A DNA stretch of 64,000 nucleotides from positions 1 through 64,000 of the forward strand of contig NZ_FOJI01000010.1 in assembly GCF_900111235.1 (NCBI RefSeq), in the 5' to 3' direction. The notes under the pieces are model-generated. The model worked only from the letters and a program-made list of their open reading frames with translations, did no database searches and was not told the DNA's origin. This DNA is from [Clostridium] fimetarium (GTDB lineage Bacteria > Bacillota > Clostridia > Lachnospirales > Lachnospiraceae). Each line of letters begins with the position of its first letter. The first letter of the stretch is position 1. The translations under genes and the position numbers were made by a program. This document shows positions 1-8,793 of the stretch, in pieces.

Positions 1-283
1 TGGTACACAAAATCTCTTCTTTTTTTCCAAAACCACCAATATTCAATTGTCAATTTACATTTGCACCAGTAGATGCTAACTCCGAGAAGTTATTTATAAT
101 TTATTTTGTTTTAATAAGCATAAAGTTTAATGATTTTCAAATAATTCTATATACTATATGTAATTCAAAAAGCGCCAAACATTCATACTATTTTCTTTCG
201 ATATATTAACATGTTATCATAACTCAAATTTATACTCAATGGTTCATTTTCCCATTGAGATTAACATGATTCAATTTACTATA

Positions 284-2056
284 CTACCCCAATATTTTCC
301 CAATCAAACTCACCCTATTGAATGGAAGCATAAAATAGTACCCATCCACGATCGGATTCAGTTTTTCCATAAGTTCTCGCGCAATCTTGGCTCCTGTTTC
401 TTCGCCTTCTTCTTTGCTCATCTCAGGCCGGTATCTTGCTACTATATTATCTGGAATATCAATCCCAATAAATTCATTTTTCATAAAGTTCGCATTTCTA
501 TAACTTACAAGTGGCATGATTCCACATAGTATCTTCGTGTCAACTCGTCTTTTAATTTCTGCCAACCGCTCAATCGCATCATCAGAATATACTGGTTGTG
601 TCAAAAAATACTTGCATCCTGCATCGATTTTCTTTTGTATACGGTCGATAATATTATCGATTTTACCCATTGTAGGATTTAATGCGCCACCATAATAGAA
701 TGGCTCATCCGCAAAATGCTCCTGATTCATTTCTTTTACAAAATTCATCAGTTGTATTGAATTATAGTCAAATACGCCTGTTGTTAGCCTTCTGCTTTCA
801 CTAGGCACAGGATCGCCTGTAACTAATAATAAATCCCTTATATCATTGATATAAGCACCTAACAAAGTGGAGCGAATTGCAATCATATTCTTATCACGGC
901 AACAAATATGTGGCATTACATTAATCCCAGTTTCGTTTGCAAGTTTTACACTCATTAAAATGGAATCCACCCGGCTTCTCCCCATTGGTGAATCTGCCAT
1001 TGTTATAATATCAACGCCTTGTTTCTTAAGGGTATGTGCATACTCGACTAACTTCTCATAATCAGCATCAAAGGGGGGATCCAACTCAACTGCAATTACC
1101 TTTTTTCCAGTTTCAAACTTGCTATAAAATACATTTTTTCTAAGTTCTTTATGTACTTCAGCAATGTCACTACCTAAAAACGATACTTTTTTTACTGGTT
1201 TTAAATCTATCTTTTCAGCAAGCTTTTTTATATATGTTGGTCTAGTACCACAACAACCTCCGACTATATCGATTCCTAAATCAGCAATAGCTTTCATATT
1301 ATTCGAAAAATAATCGACATTATCCATAAATATCATGCGGTTTTGCATCTGTTCCGGATAGCCTGCATTAGGAATACATGCAATATATTTGTTCGATGGA
1401 TATTTTAATTTTTTCATAATATTGCTCATGTGACCCGAACCAATACCACAATTAAATCCACACGCGTCAATTTCATCAATTTGTGCCAATTCACTTAAAA
1501 TCTTTGTTGCACTTAATCCATTCCTAGTAAAACCATTTTTATTCAGACAAAAATTTGTCATTATAAAAACATCTTTTTTGGAACGAATATATTTTACAAG
1601 TTGTTTAATATAGATCATATCAGAAAATGTTTCAAATAAAATAACATCCACATCAGCAGCTAAAAATATATCACACATTCTAATATATTCATCTAATATC
1701 TCACTCTCAGTGCTTTCTGCGTTCTCTTTAATCGGGCCGATGTCACCTGCTACATACGCTTTATCTTTTGCAGCTCTCTTCGCTATTTCGCAAGAGGCCT
1801 CAATGATTCTTTTCTGCTCAAAAACAGTGACACCAAGAGCTTCAATACTAGTTGCAAATGAATTCGTACGAATAAGCTTAGCGCCAGCATTAATATAATC
1901 ACTATGGATTTTTTCGATTATTTCTGGTCTATTGATATTTCCAAACTCTGAAAATGCACTTTCATCACCCTCTAGGTCTGAATAATAGGTACCCATAGCA
2001 CCGTCCATAATTAATCTGTTATTTTTTAAATATTCTCTTATATTTAACACTTTCAA
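284..2056 (-). CDS. yitJ: Bifunctional homocysteine S-methyltransferase / 5,10-methylenetetrahydrofolate reductase
   Basis: This 590-residue cytoplasmic protein joins two methionine-cycle activities. Residues about 1-290 form a homocysteine S-methyltransferase (TIM-barrel) domain, with the zinc-binding cysteines visible in CGFNCG and GGCCGT. Residues about 310-590 form a methylene-THF reductase domain, with ELDPPFDADY at its start and LLLVTGDP in the middle. The fusion corresponds to the YitJ family of Firmicutes. By family knowledge it reduces methylene-THF and can pass a methyl group to homocysteine. It is the last gene of a minus-strand run that includes a methionine ABC transporter, which fits a methionine-cycle role. 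The aminotransferase upstream is followed by a hairpin, so this gene may have its own promoter in the 187-base gap. The fusion call is secure; the methyl donor actually used is not visible. Confidence 0.92.
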   Translation of the reverse strand: MKVLNIREYLKNNRLIMDGAMGTYYSDLEGDESAFSEFGNINRPEIIEKIHSDYINAGAKLIRTNSFATSIEALGVTVFEQKRIIEASCEIAKRAAKDKAYVAGDIGPIKENAESTESEILDEYIRMCDIFLAADVDVILFETFSDMIYIKQLVKYIRSKKDVFIMTNFCLNKNGFTRNGLSATKILSELAQIDEIDACGFNCGIGSGHMSNIMKKLKYPSNKYIACIPNAGYPEQMQNRMIFMDNVDYFSNNMKAIADLGIDIVGGCCGTRPTYIKKLAEKIDLKPVKKVSFLGSDIAEVHKELRKNVFYSKFETGKKVIAVELDPPFDADYEKLVEYAHTLKKQGVDIITMADSPMGRSRVDSILMSVKLANETGINVMPHICCRDKNMIAIRSTLLGAYINDIRDLLLVTGDPVPSESRRLTTGVFDYNSIQLMNFVKEMNQEHFADEPFYYGGALNPTMGKIDNIIDRIQKKIDAGCKYFLTQPVYSDDAIERLAEIKRRVDTKILCGIMPLVSYRNANFMKNEFIGIDIPDNIVARYRPEMSKEEGEETGAKIARELMEKLNPIVDGYYFMLPFNRVSLIGKILG

Positions 2057-2197
2057 GCTCCTTTATCACGTTTTAGGAATATGGTAATTATAACTGAACA
2101 GCTGATAATAAACAATACTGTAAAATCTGTTAACTTCAAAATAACAGTCAAACCAATAGTATCACAGGTCCTTCTCCCTATTCTTTTACATAAATAA

Positions 2198-2223
2198 AAC
2201 AGCTGAACTAACATCCAGCTGCT
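2198..2223 (-). terminator. Probable terminator after the aminotransferase gene
   Basis: On the minus strand an 8-bp stem (AGCAGCTG paired with CAGCTGTT, one G-U pair) with a 10-base loop is followed by TTTTATTT. It lies 20 bases after the aminotransferase stop codon. The U-tract is interrupted, so termination may be partial. Confidence 0.55.
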
Positions 2224-2242
2224 CATATCCAATATGATTGAC

Positions 2243-3403
2243 TCATTTTAATTTATTTCTAATTTCTGAAAGATTATCCAATGCTTTATATAAGGTTTCA
2301 TCCTTTTTTGCAAAATGAAAACGAATCAAATGATTCACATCCTCATTGAAAAAGCTAGAGCCTGGAACTGCTCCAACCCCCACCTTACTCGCCAGATCCT
2401 CACAGAATTTCAAATCACTCTTATATCCAAATTCACTAATATCAACAAGCACATAATAAGCTCCCTGTGGCTCAGTAAATGTCAAGTTCAAATCCGTTAG
2501 TCCTGTAATAAATAGCTTCTTCATATGCGTATAGTGTTCTTGAAGCTGCTTATAATATTCATCTCCAAATTTCAATCCAACAATAGCAGTTTCCATTAAT
2601 GGAGCTGCGGCTCCAACTGTCAGGAAATCATGCACTTTCTTTACCCTGTCAATCACTTCTGGTGGTGCAATTACATATCCCAATCTCCATCCGGTAATAG
2701 AATATGTCTTTGATAATGAACTACATTCAATCGTACGTTCGCGCATACCTGGCAATGTTGCCAAATATGTATGTTTATATGGTTCATATATAATATGCTC
2801 ATACACCTCATCTGTAATTACATACGTATCATATTTAATTGCCAAATCTGCAATTATTTTTAATTCTTCTTTCGAGAAAACTTTTCCACATGGATTTGAA
2901 GGATTACATAAAATTAGTGCTTTTGCATTTTGTTTAAATGCATCTTCAAGCACATCCGCATCAAACGCAAAAGAAGGTGGATTTAAAGGTACATATATTG
3001 GTTGTGCTCCTGATAATATAGTATCAGCTACATAATTTTCATAGAAAGGAGAAAAAATTATAACCTTATCACCTGGGTTTGTCACTGACAACATCACTGC
3101 CATCATCGCCTCAGTACTTCCACATGTAATTACAATTTCTGAATTGGGATCTATTTGCATTCCAGAAAAATGCTCTTGCTTTTTTGCAAGTGCTTCTCTG
3201 AAATTCTGTGCTCCCCATGTAACTGCATACTGATGAGGTCCTTCTGCAGCTACCTGCACAAGTCTATCCGTAATCTCTTTTGGTGGTTCAAAATCCGGGA
3301 ATCCCTGAGAAAGATTAATTGCTCCAAACTGATTTGAAATACGTGTCATTCGTCGAATTACAGAATCCGTAAATCCTGCTGTTCTTTTACTTAATTCTCT
3401 CAT
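2243..3403 (-). CDS. PLP-dependent class I/II aminotransferase, YbdL-like (probable methionine/KMTB aminotransferase)
   Basis: A 386-residue fold-type I aminotransferase. The PLP lysine lies in SLSKTYSITGWRLGY, and the substrate-side motif NLSQGFPDF is near the N-terminus. Length and N-terminal motif match E. coli YbdL, a methionine-preferring aminotransferase. This makes 2-keto-4-methylthiobutyrate/methionine interconversion a reasonable inference, though the family also handles aromatic and other amino acids. ATG start with AAGGAGA upstream. It lies 20 bases after the FAD oxidase gene and so is probably cotranscribed with it and with metQ. The neighbours (MetNIQ importer, hydroxyacid dehydrogenase, hydroxyacid oxidase) support a role in the oxo-acid/amino-acid step of methionine metabolism. 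Confidence 0.85.
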   Translation of the reverse strand: MRELSKRTAGFTDSVIRRMTRISNQFGAINLSQGFPDFEPPKEITDRLVQVAAEGPHQYAVTWGAQNFREALAKKQEHFSGMQIDPNSEIVITCGSTEAMMAVMLSVTNPGDKVIIFSPFYENYVADTILSGAQPIYVPLNPPSFAFDADVLEDAFKQNAKALILCNPSNPCGKVFSKEELKIIADLAIKYDTYVITDEVYEHIIYEPYKHTYLATLPGMRERTIECSSLSKTYSITGWRLGYVIAPPEVIDRVKKVHDFLTVGAAAPLMETAIVGLKFGDEYYKQLQEHYTHMKKLFITGLTDLNLTFTEPQGAYYVLVDISEFGYKSDLKFCEDLASKVGVGAVPGSSFFNEDVNHLIRFHFAKKDETLYKALDNLSEIRNKLK

Positions 3404-3422
3404 AGAAATATCTCCTTAATGC

Positions 3423-4799
3423 CTATAAATTATATGAAATATGGCTATTTAAAATATGCTTTTCGTCAAAGTCAGATTTTATCTTTCTCATAAGTTCCAG
3501 ATTGATATTCTTAGTTTCATTTAAGAAATATTCTTTCTTCGTTAACCCAATTCCATGTTCCCCTGAAGTAATTCCTCCAAGTTCATAAGCTTTGCTATAA
3601 AGCTTTGCCATATTTTCATGTTTTTCTTTTATCCATTCACTCTCAACTCTATTTCCTCTGACTACGCACAAATGAACATTTCCATCACCCGCATGCCCAA
3701 AGCTTACCATCTGCATTTCTGTTTCTTTTTCCAATTTATTTACATATTTAATAAATTCTAATGTTTTGTTTATTGGAACTACAATGTCTACCGGTTCCTG
3801 CTCCGATACGGCTTCTACTGCCTTTACCAGTACACTTCTGATTTTCCACACATTTTCGCTCAGCTTTTTATCATCAAGTATAATAAAATTCAATGCGCTT
3901 TTATGTAATACAACTTCTTTAATTCTGGAAAGATTAGCTGAAACTTCATCTTTTTTTCCGTCAAACGTTAAGATAATATATGCTTGTGCATTGGGGTACG
4001 GAAAAGAAAGTTTTAAGAAGGCTTCTCCCAACTTAATTACCTTTCTTTCTACAAATTCAATTGCTGTCGGATTTGCATTTTCCTTTATGATTGTTAGTAC
4101 GCTTTCAAGTCCGGATTCAAGACTGTCAAATGGTACTACTACACTGATTGAAATCTCAGGCTTAGGAATAAGTTTTAAGATACATTTTGTAATTATCGCT
4201 AAGGTTCCCTCTGAGCCTACTATAAGATTCTTAAGAGAAAGTCCGGAACTGTCTTTTATGTTCTTACTTCCTACATTCAATATCCTGCCATCCGCAAGGA
4301 CAATCTCAAGTCCCATTACATAATCTCTTGTAACACCATACTTTACAGCTCTCATGCCACCTGCATTTGTACTGATATTCCCACCAATTGATGCGGTCTT
4401 TTCACCAGGATCTGGTGGGTAAAACAAACCTTTTTCCTCCACATATTGTTGGAAATCCTGTAATAACACTCCAGCTTCAATTGTAGCTGTAAGCGTTTCA
4501 TAATCCAATTCCAAAATATGATTCATCAAAGATAGATCCAGTACAATTCCACCATGGTCAGGAACTGTGGAACCCACTAAGTTGGTTCCCGCTCCCCTTG
4601 GTGTAACAGGCACTTCTCTTTCATAAGCCCATTTCAATATTTTGCTTACTTCTTCCGTACTTGTAGGCTTAATTACTACATCGGCATATCCTCTTAACCT
4701 TTTTAATGTATCGGTTAAATATTCATCAGGAATATTATCTATCATTATCTGATTCTCATTCTTCACCAAATCTTTCAAATCATCATATTGAACACTCAT
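3423..4799 (-). CDS. FAD-linked 2-hydroxyacid oxidase/dehydrogenase, GlcD family
   Basis: A 458-residue protein of the GlcD/D-lactate dehydrogenase (cytochrome or ETF-linked) family. The N-terminal PCMH-type FAD-binding domain (about 35-215) contains TPRGAGTNLVG and ASIGGNISTNAGG. The C-terminal FAD-oxidase domain contains SFGHAGDGNVHL and SGEHGIGLTKKEY. Family members oxidise glycolate, lactate or other 2-hydroxy acids to 2-oxo acids. The start is placed at the ATG 8 bases after GAGGTGA, because an earlier in-frame ATG abuts that ribosome-binding site. No adjacent FeS subunit or electron-transfer flavoprotein gene is visible, so the electron acceptor is unknown. The location between metQ and the YbdL-like aminotransferase suggests a methionine-derived hydroxy acid as substrate; that is inference. 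Confidence 0.85.
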   Translation of the reverse strand: MSVQYDDLKDLVKNENQIMIDNIPDEYLTDTLKRLRGYADVVIKPTSTEEVSKILKWAYEREVPVTPRGAGTNLVGSTVPDHGGIVLDLSLMNHILELDYETLTATIEAGVLLQDFQQYVEEKGLFYPPDPGEKTASIGGNISTNAGGMRAVKYGVTRDYVMGLEIVLADGRILNVGSKNIKDSSGLSLKNLIVGSEGTLAIITKCILKLIPKPEISISVVVPFDSLESGLESVLTIIKENANPTAIEFVERKVIKLGEAFLKLSFPYPNAQAYIILTFDGKKDEVSANLSRIKEVVLHKSALNFIILDDKKLSENVWKIRSVLVKAVEAVSEQEPVDIVVPINKTLEFIKYVNKLEKETEMQMVSFGHAGDGNVHLCVVRGNRVESEWIKEKHENMAKLYSKAYELGGITSGEHGIGLTKKEYFLNETKNINLELMRKIKSDFDEKHILNSHISYNL

Positions 4800-4836
4800 A
4801 TTCCCATTCACCTCGAACCTCTAAAATCATTTCTAT

Positions 4837-5697
4837 TTACTTCAATAAATCTTGATCCCAACCTTCGCTGATAAAGTATCCGCCATATTTATCGTTAAAT
4901 ACTTTTTTTGTATCCTCTGTTTGAAATGCTTCAACAACCTTCTTATATACTTCAACTTTTGATTGATCTTTCAGATTTGATGATTTTGCAGCAATCAGAT
5001 TCCAATACTTTTGTTGGTCAATACTTGTATCTTTAAAGATTGCTTCACTTGTTTTCAAACCAAAATCAAGTGCAAAGTTGCCATTTACAACTGCTGCAGT
5101 TACATCTTCCAATATCGATGGAATTGTGTTAGCTGCTAATCCTTTAATTGTAATTTTAACATTATAAGTCTCAATATCCTCTACTGTAGGATTAAATGCG
5201 GCAGTACTTTTGATTTTAATTAATCCCGCTGCTGCAAGAACTTTTAATGCGCGTCCACCGTTTGTAACATCATTTGGAATTGCAATGGTATCTCCGTCTT
5301 TAAGTTTACTAATTGATGTTACTTTTTTGGAATATACGTTTAATGGAATGATAAATGTATATCCAATTGGTTCTACTTCGTATCCATAATTTTTAACTTC
5401 CGTTTCCAGATATATCTGATGTTGAAATGCATTTAGATCTATTTCTCCACTATTCAATGCATTGTTAGGTGTTGTGTAATCTGAGAACTGAACAATCTGC
5501 AAATCAATTCCTTCTCCTGCAAGAAGTGCCTTTGCAGGGGTCCAAAGTTCTTCATATACAGACCCAACCACTCCAAGCTTAACTATAGTTGAACTGGATG
5601 TAGCTTTTGAAGTCTCACTTTTTCCACAAGCTGTAATACTTGCGGCTAACGTCGTTATAATAAGTAATCCTGTAATAATTTTTTTAATATTCTTCAT
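4837..5697 (-). CDS. metQ: Methionine ABC transporter substrate-binding lipoprotein
   Basis: A 286-residue NlpA/MetQ family lipoprotein. A signal peptide ends in a lipobox (ASITAC), so the mature protein should be anchored on the outer face of the membrane. The family signature is seen in KLGVVGS, DYTTPNNALNSGEIDLNAFQH and IPNDVTNGGRAL. The start is the ATG 7 bases after GGAGG; an upstream in-frame ATG overlaps that site. It is separated from metN-metI by the dehydrogenase gene and a 266-base spacer, and is followed after 37 bases by the FAD oxidase gene. It therefore probably has its own promoter and serves MetNI. Binding of L-methionine is the family default; a related hydroxy or oxo acid is possible. 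Confidence 0.92.
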   Translation of the reverse strand: MKNIKKIITGLLIITTLAASITACGKSETSKATSSSTIVKLGVVGSVYEELWTPAKALLAGEGIDLQIVQFSDYTTPNNALNSGEIDLNAFQHQIYLETEVKNYGYEVEPIGYTFIIPLNVYSKKVTSISKLKDGDTIAIPNDVTNGGRALKVLAAAGLIKIKSTAAFNPTVEDIETYNVKITIKGLAANTIPSILEDVTAAVVNGNFALDFGLKTSEAIFKDTSIDQQKYWNLIAAKSSNLKDQSKVEVYKKVVEAFQTEDTKKVFNDKYGGYFISEGWDQDLLK

Positions 5698-5978
5698 ATC
5701 ATATTCCTCCATATTTTTTTACTAAGTGTCATTATGTATTCCTCATATTTTATATATTTAACAAATCAATATACTAGCAGCAACACATTCGTAATCCCTT
5801 TTTTATTTTTGTCTGATTGGCTTTCATTACTTTCATTACTATACTTCCTTTCTTTTTCCTATCTTTCATATCATTATACTATGAATTATATGTATTTTAT
5901 ATTACCACTTAAATCAATGTTTGTAAAATCAGAAAATTCAATTAATTGTTATAGGAAAAGTCTATAGCGTCACCATGT

Positions 5979-6938
5979 TTAGAAGGATAATGCCAACTTA
6001 TAATTTTCAGCCATTGTCTTACAGGATTGATCAAACTGTTCTTTTTCGAGGTCTGTCATATTCAGTTCTATTATTTCCTCTACGCCATGAATACCTAATA
6101 CAGTAGGCACACTGGCGTATACTTGCGTCTGTCCATATTCTCCATTTAATAATACAGATACAGGCAAGACTCTCTTTTCATCTCCAAGAATTGCTCTTGA
6201 AACTTCTGCTATTGCAGCACCAATTCCAAATTCAGTTGAACCTTTTCCTCTTAAAATTTGCCACCCGCCAGCCTTGGCTTTTGCTGCAATTCCTTCAAGG
6301 TCAAGTTTTCCGTATTTTTCCGGTTTTTCCAGGATTAATTCTAAGATAGGTTTTCCAGCAATAGTGGACGTAGACCAAGGAACCATCTGGCTTTCACCGT
6401 GCTCTCCTAACGCATATGCATATACCGATTTCTGATCCACTCCTGTTTCCTCAGCGATCGCTCTTCTAAGTCTTGCGGAATCTAAGGTAGTACTAGTAGA
6501 TATTATTTTATTTGCTGGATAATCAAGCTTTTGCTGCACATAATGTGCAATTACATCTGCTGGATTAGAAATGCTCAGTATAATTCCGTTGAATCCTGAA
6601 TTCTTAATGTTAACAATTATATCCTTCAAAATTTCAACTGTTTGTTTTAATGTATCCATTCTTGTCTGCCCTTTTGTCATATCTGGCAAGGGGCCTGCTG
6701 CAATAATAAGCAAGTCTGCATCTTTTGCATCAGCGTAGTTGCCTGCCTTTACAATCAAATGTCTTTGCAAATAAACTGTAGAATCAAAAATATCTAGTGC
6801 TTGCGCTTTTGCTTTTTTAACATCTATATCTATATACACAATTTCATCTACGATTCCCTGCGAAGCCAAAGCATATCCCGCATGAGAGCCTACATGCCCA
6901 GCACCTATAATAATCGCTTTTCTAATATTTAAACTCAT
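5979..6938 (-). CDS. L-2-hydroxyacid dehydrogenase of the LDH/MDH family
   Basis: A 319-residue NAD-dependent dehydrogenase. The Rossmann motif GAGHVGSHAG is near the N-terminus, the catalytic His is in GEHGESQ, the substrate-binding Arg is in TLDSARLRR, and SISNPADV is conserved. The mobile specificity loop (GPLPDMTKGQTR) is longer than the lactate dehydrogenase consensus and lacks the usual Gln (lactate) or Arg (malate) in its expected context. A larger 2-oxo acid is therefore likelier than pyruvate or oxaloacetate, as in hydroxyisocaproate dehydrogenases. It starts 12 bases after metI, inside a methionine transport cluster. A 2-keto-4-methylthiobutyrate/2-hydroxy-4-methylthiobutyrate dehydrogenase is a plausible assignment, but it is inferred. 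Confidence 0.8.
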   Translation of the reverse strand: MSLNIRKAIIIGAGHVGSHAGYALASQGIVDEIVYIDIDVKKAKAQALDIFDSTVYLQRHLIVKAGNYADAKDADLLIIAAGPLPDMTKGQTRMDTLKQTVEILKDIIVNIKNSGFNGIILSISNPADVIAHYVQQKLDYPANKIISTSTTLDSARLRRAIAEETGVDQKSVYAYALGEHGESQMVPWSTSTIAGKPILELILEKPEKYGKLDLEGIAAKAKAGGWQILRGKGSTEFGIGAAIAEVSRAILGDEKRVLPVSVLLNGEYGQTQVYASVPTVLGIHGVEEIIELNMTDLEKEQFDQSCKTMAENYKLALSF

Positions 6939-6950
6939 GTCAATTCCTCC

Positions 6951-7631
6951 TTAATGAGTATTCTTTTTTGCTATAAAACTACCAATTATCTGTATTACAC
7001 TAACCATAAGTACTAAAATAATAATCGTTGCATAAGTAACGTCGGTCTGATTTCTGTCATGTCCATATCTTATTGCAAAATCACCAAGTCCACCTGCACC
7101 TACAGCACCAGCCATTGCAGTTAATCCAATCAGACTAATTAACGTAATTGATATTGCTCTTGCAATCTGTGGAATACTTTCTCGCAAATAAACATTGAGA
7201 ATTATTTGTATTTTGGTATTTCCCATGGACTCCGCCACTTCAATAAGTCCTGGTGAAATCTCTGCCAGTGCACTTTCTATCTGTCTTGAAAAGAATGGAA
7301 CGGTTCCAAAAATCAACGGAATAATTGCTCCATCAACTCCGATTGCAGTACCCATAATTGATCTGGATAGTGGCATTACGAATGTAAGTAAAATAATGAA
7401 TGGAATAGCCCGAAATAAATTCACTAATTTATCAACGATTTGAAAAATAACGATGTTATCAAAGACTCCATTTTTTTTCGTAACAACTAGTATAATACCA
7501 AAAAAAGTTCCAATAATTATTGCAATTAATCCTGAACGAATAACCATATCCAATGTTTGGTTAATACTTTCATGAAATTCAGGAAGTTTTTTTATGACAT
7601 TGGGAAAATACTTACTAAATATTTCTTGCAT
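6951..7631 (-). CDS. metI: Methionine ABC transporter permease
   Basis: A 226-residue MetI-type permease with about five hydrophobic segments and the BPD_transp_1 region around residues 85-205 (EAAA-like loop LIEVAESMGNTKIQI). The start is an ATG six bases after GGAGGTGA; a TTG codon directly before it is an alternative. The start overlaps the last 17 bases of metN, showing translational coupling. It acts in the cytoplasmic membrane with MetN and MetQ. Confidence 0.93.
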   Translation of the reverse strand: MQEIFSKYFPNVIKKLPEFHESINQTLDMVIRSGLIAIIIGTFFGIILVVTKKNGVFDNIVIFQIVDKLVNLFRAIPFIILLTFVMPLSRSIMGTAIGVDGAIIPLIFGTVPFFSRQIESALAEISPGLIEVAESMGNTKIQIILNVYLRESIPQIARAISITLISLIGLTAMAGAVGAGGLGDFAIRYGHDRNQTDVTYATIIILVLMVSVIQIIGSFIAKKNTH

Positions 7632-8658
7632 CAAGAATCACCTCCACACCAACATTCTTATTTCTTAAATACTCTAATGCGCCTTCTATATCTTCTGATT
7701 TTCCACTGAGTATCGATACCAATCCACCCAGTGGCTCTGAACCAATCAATTCAACATTTCCAAAAATAATGTTTACGTCTATATGATATAGTTGGGATAT
7801 AGTCGAAACCAAAGCTTCTGATGAACTACGGATAAGATATTTAAACTTAACGATGCACTCACCTGGCTGAATTTTGGTTATGGCGGCCTCTTCCTCTATC
7901 AACTGGTGTATCTTTGATAAATTGGATGTAGTATCTATAAATTCCTTTGTTATCGGTTGAATCGGGGATGCGAATATTGTAAATACATCTCCGCTTTCAA
8001 CTACACTTCCATTTTCCATTACTGCAACGCGATCACAGATTTCTTTTATAACATTCATTTCATGCGTAATAAGAATAATCGTAATTCCAAGCTTTTTATT
8101 CAAGCTTTTAAGTAAATTCAAAATCGAATGTGTCGTCTGTGGATCAAGCGAGCTAGTAGCCTCATCGCAAAGTAGTATTTTAGGATTGCTTGCAAGCGCT
8201 CTTGCAATGGCTACTCTTTGCTTTTGTCCACCACTTAGCTGCGATGGATAAGCTTTCGTTTTATTATCAAGCTCTACCAACTTTAGCAAATCTTCTATCT
8301 TTGCTTTTTTATCCTTTTTACTTAATCCACTATGTTTCAGTGGATAAGCAACATTCTGATATACTGTTCTGGAAGGAAATAGATTAAACTGCTGAAAAAT
8401 CATTCCTATATTTTCTCTTTCTTTTCTAAGTTGTGATGGCTTCAACGCCGTAAGTTCAATATCATCAAAGAAAACCTGACCAGAGGTTGGACGCTCAAGT
8501 AAATTTATGCAACGTACCAACGTACTTTTACCAGCCCCACTATAACCAATAATTCCAAATATTTCTCCATCTTCAATTTTTAAATTCACATCTTTTGCCG
8601 CTTCTATCAATTTGCTTCCTGAAGTAAATGACTTATTAATATTTCTTAATTCAATCAT
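7615..8658 (-). CDS. metN: Methionine ABC transporter ATP-binding protein
   Basis: A 347-residue MetN. Walker A is GYSGAGKST, the Q-loop is FQQFNLF, the signature is LSGGQKQR, Walker B is ILLCDEATSSLD and the switch His is in LITHEMNVI. Residues about 265-345 form the C-terminal NIL regulatory domain, which in characterised MetN proteins binds methionine and causes trans-inhibition. ATG start with AAAGGA upstream. It is the first gene of the metN-metI-dehydrogenase unit. No SAM riboswitch or T-box was recognised in the roughly 100-base leader, which follows the lysR terminator. Confidence 0.94.
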   Translation of the reverse strand: MIELRNINKSFTSGSKLIEAAKDVNLKIEDGEIFGIIGYSGAGKSTLVRCINLLERPTSGQVFFDDIELTALKPSQLRKERENIGMIFQQFNLFPSRTVYQNVAYPLKHSGLSKKDKKAKIEDLLKLVELDNKTKAYPSQLSGGQKQRVAIARALASNPKILLCDEATSSLDPQTTHSILNLLKSLNKKLGITIILITHEMNVIKEICDRVAVMENGSVVESGDVFTIFASPIQPITKEFIDTTSNLSKIHQLIEEEAAITKIQPGECIVKFKYLIRSSSEALVSTISQLYHIDVNIIFGNVELIGSEPLGGLVSILSGKSEDIEGALEYLRNKNVGVEVILDARNI

Positions 8659-8754
8659 AAGCGTATCCTTTCTGAGTGATTTTATTGATTCTATTATTCC
8701 TATCTGTTTAATATGATTTAATATAACATTCTTTTCTGATTTTGTATAATAGGC

Positions 8755-8793
8755 AAAAAATATAGCTTGCTATAGTTATTATCTATAGCAAGC
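8755..8793 (-). terminator. Terminator of the lysR-type gene
   Basis: A perfect 11-bp stem (GCTTGCTATAG with CTATAGCAAGC, 7-base loop) is followed on the minus strand by TATTTTTT. The stop codon of the regulator lies inside the stem. Confidence 0.75.

Noticed and set aside
1-283. Gene at the left edge of the window
   Set aside because: Only a short minus-strand open frame of about 30 codons without a start reaches the edge; nothing in it is recognisable, and the rest is AT-rich spacer.
3766-4323. Long plus-strand open frame of 185 codons opposite the FAD oxidase gene
   Set aside because: It is antisense to a well-supported conserved gene, with no ribosome-binding site or recognisable domain.
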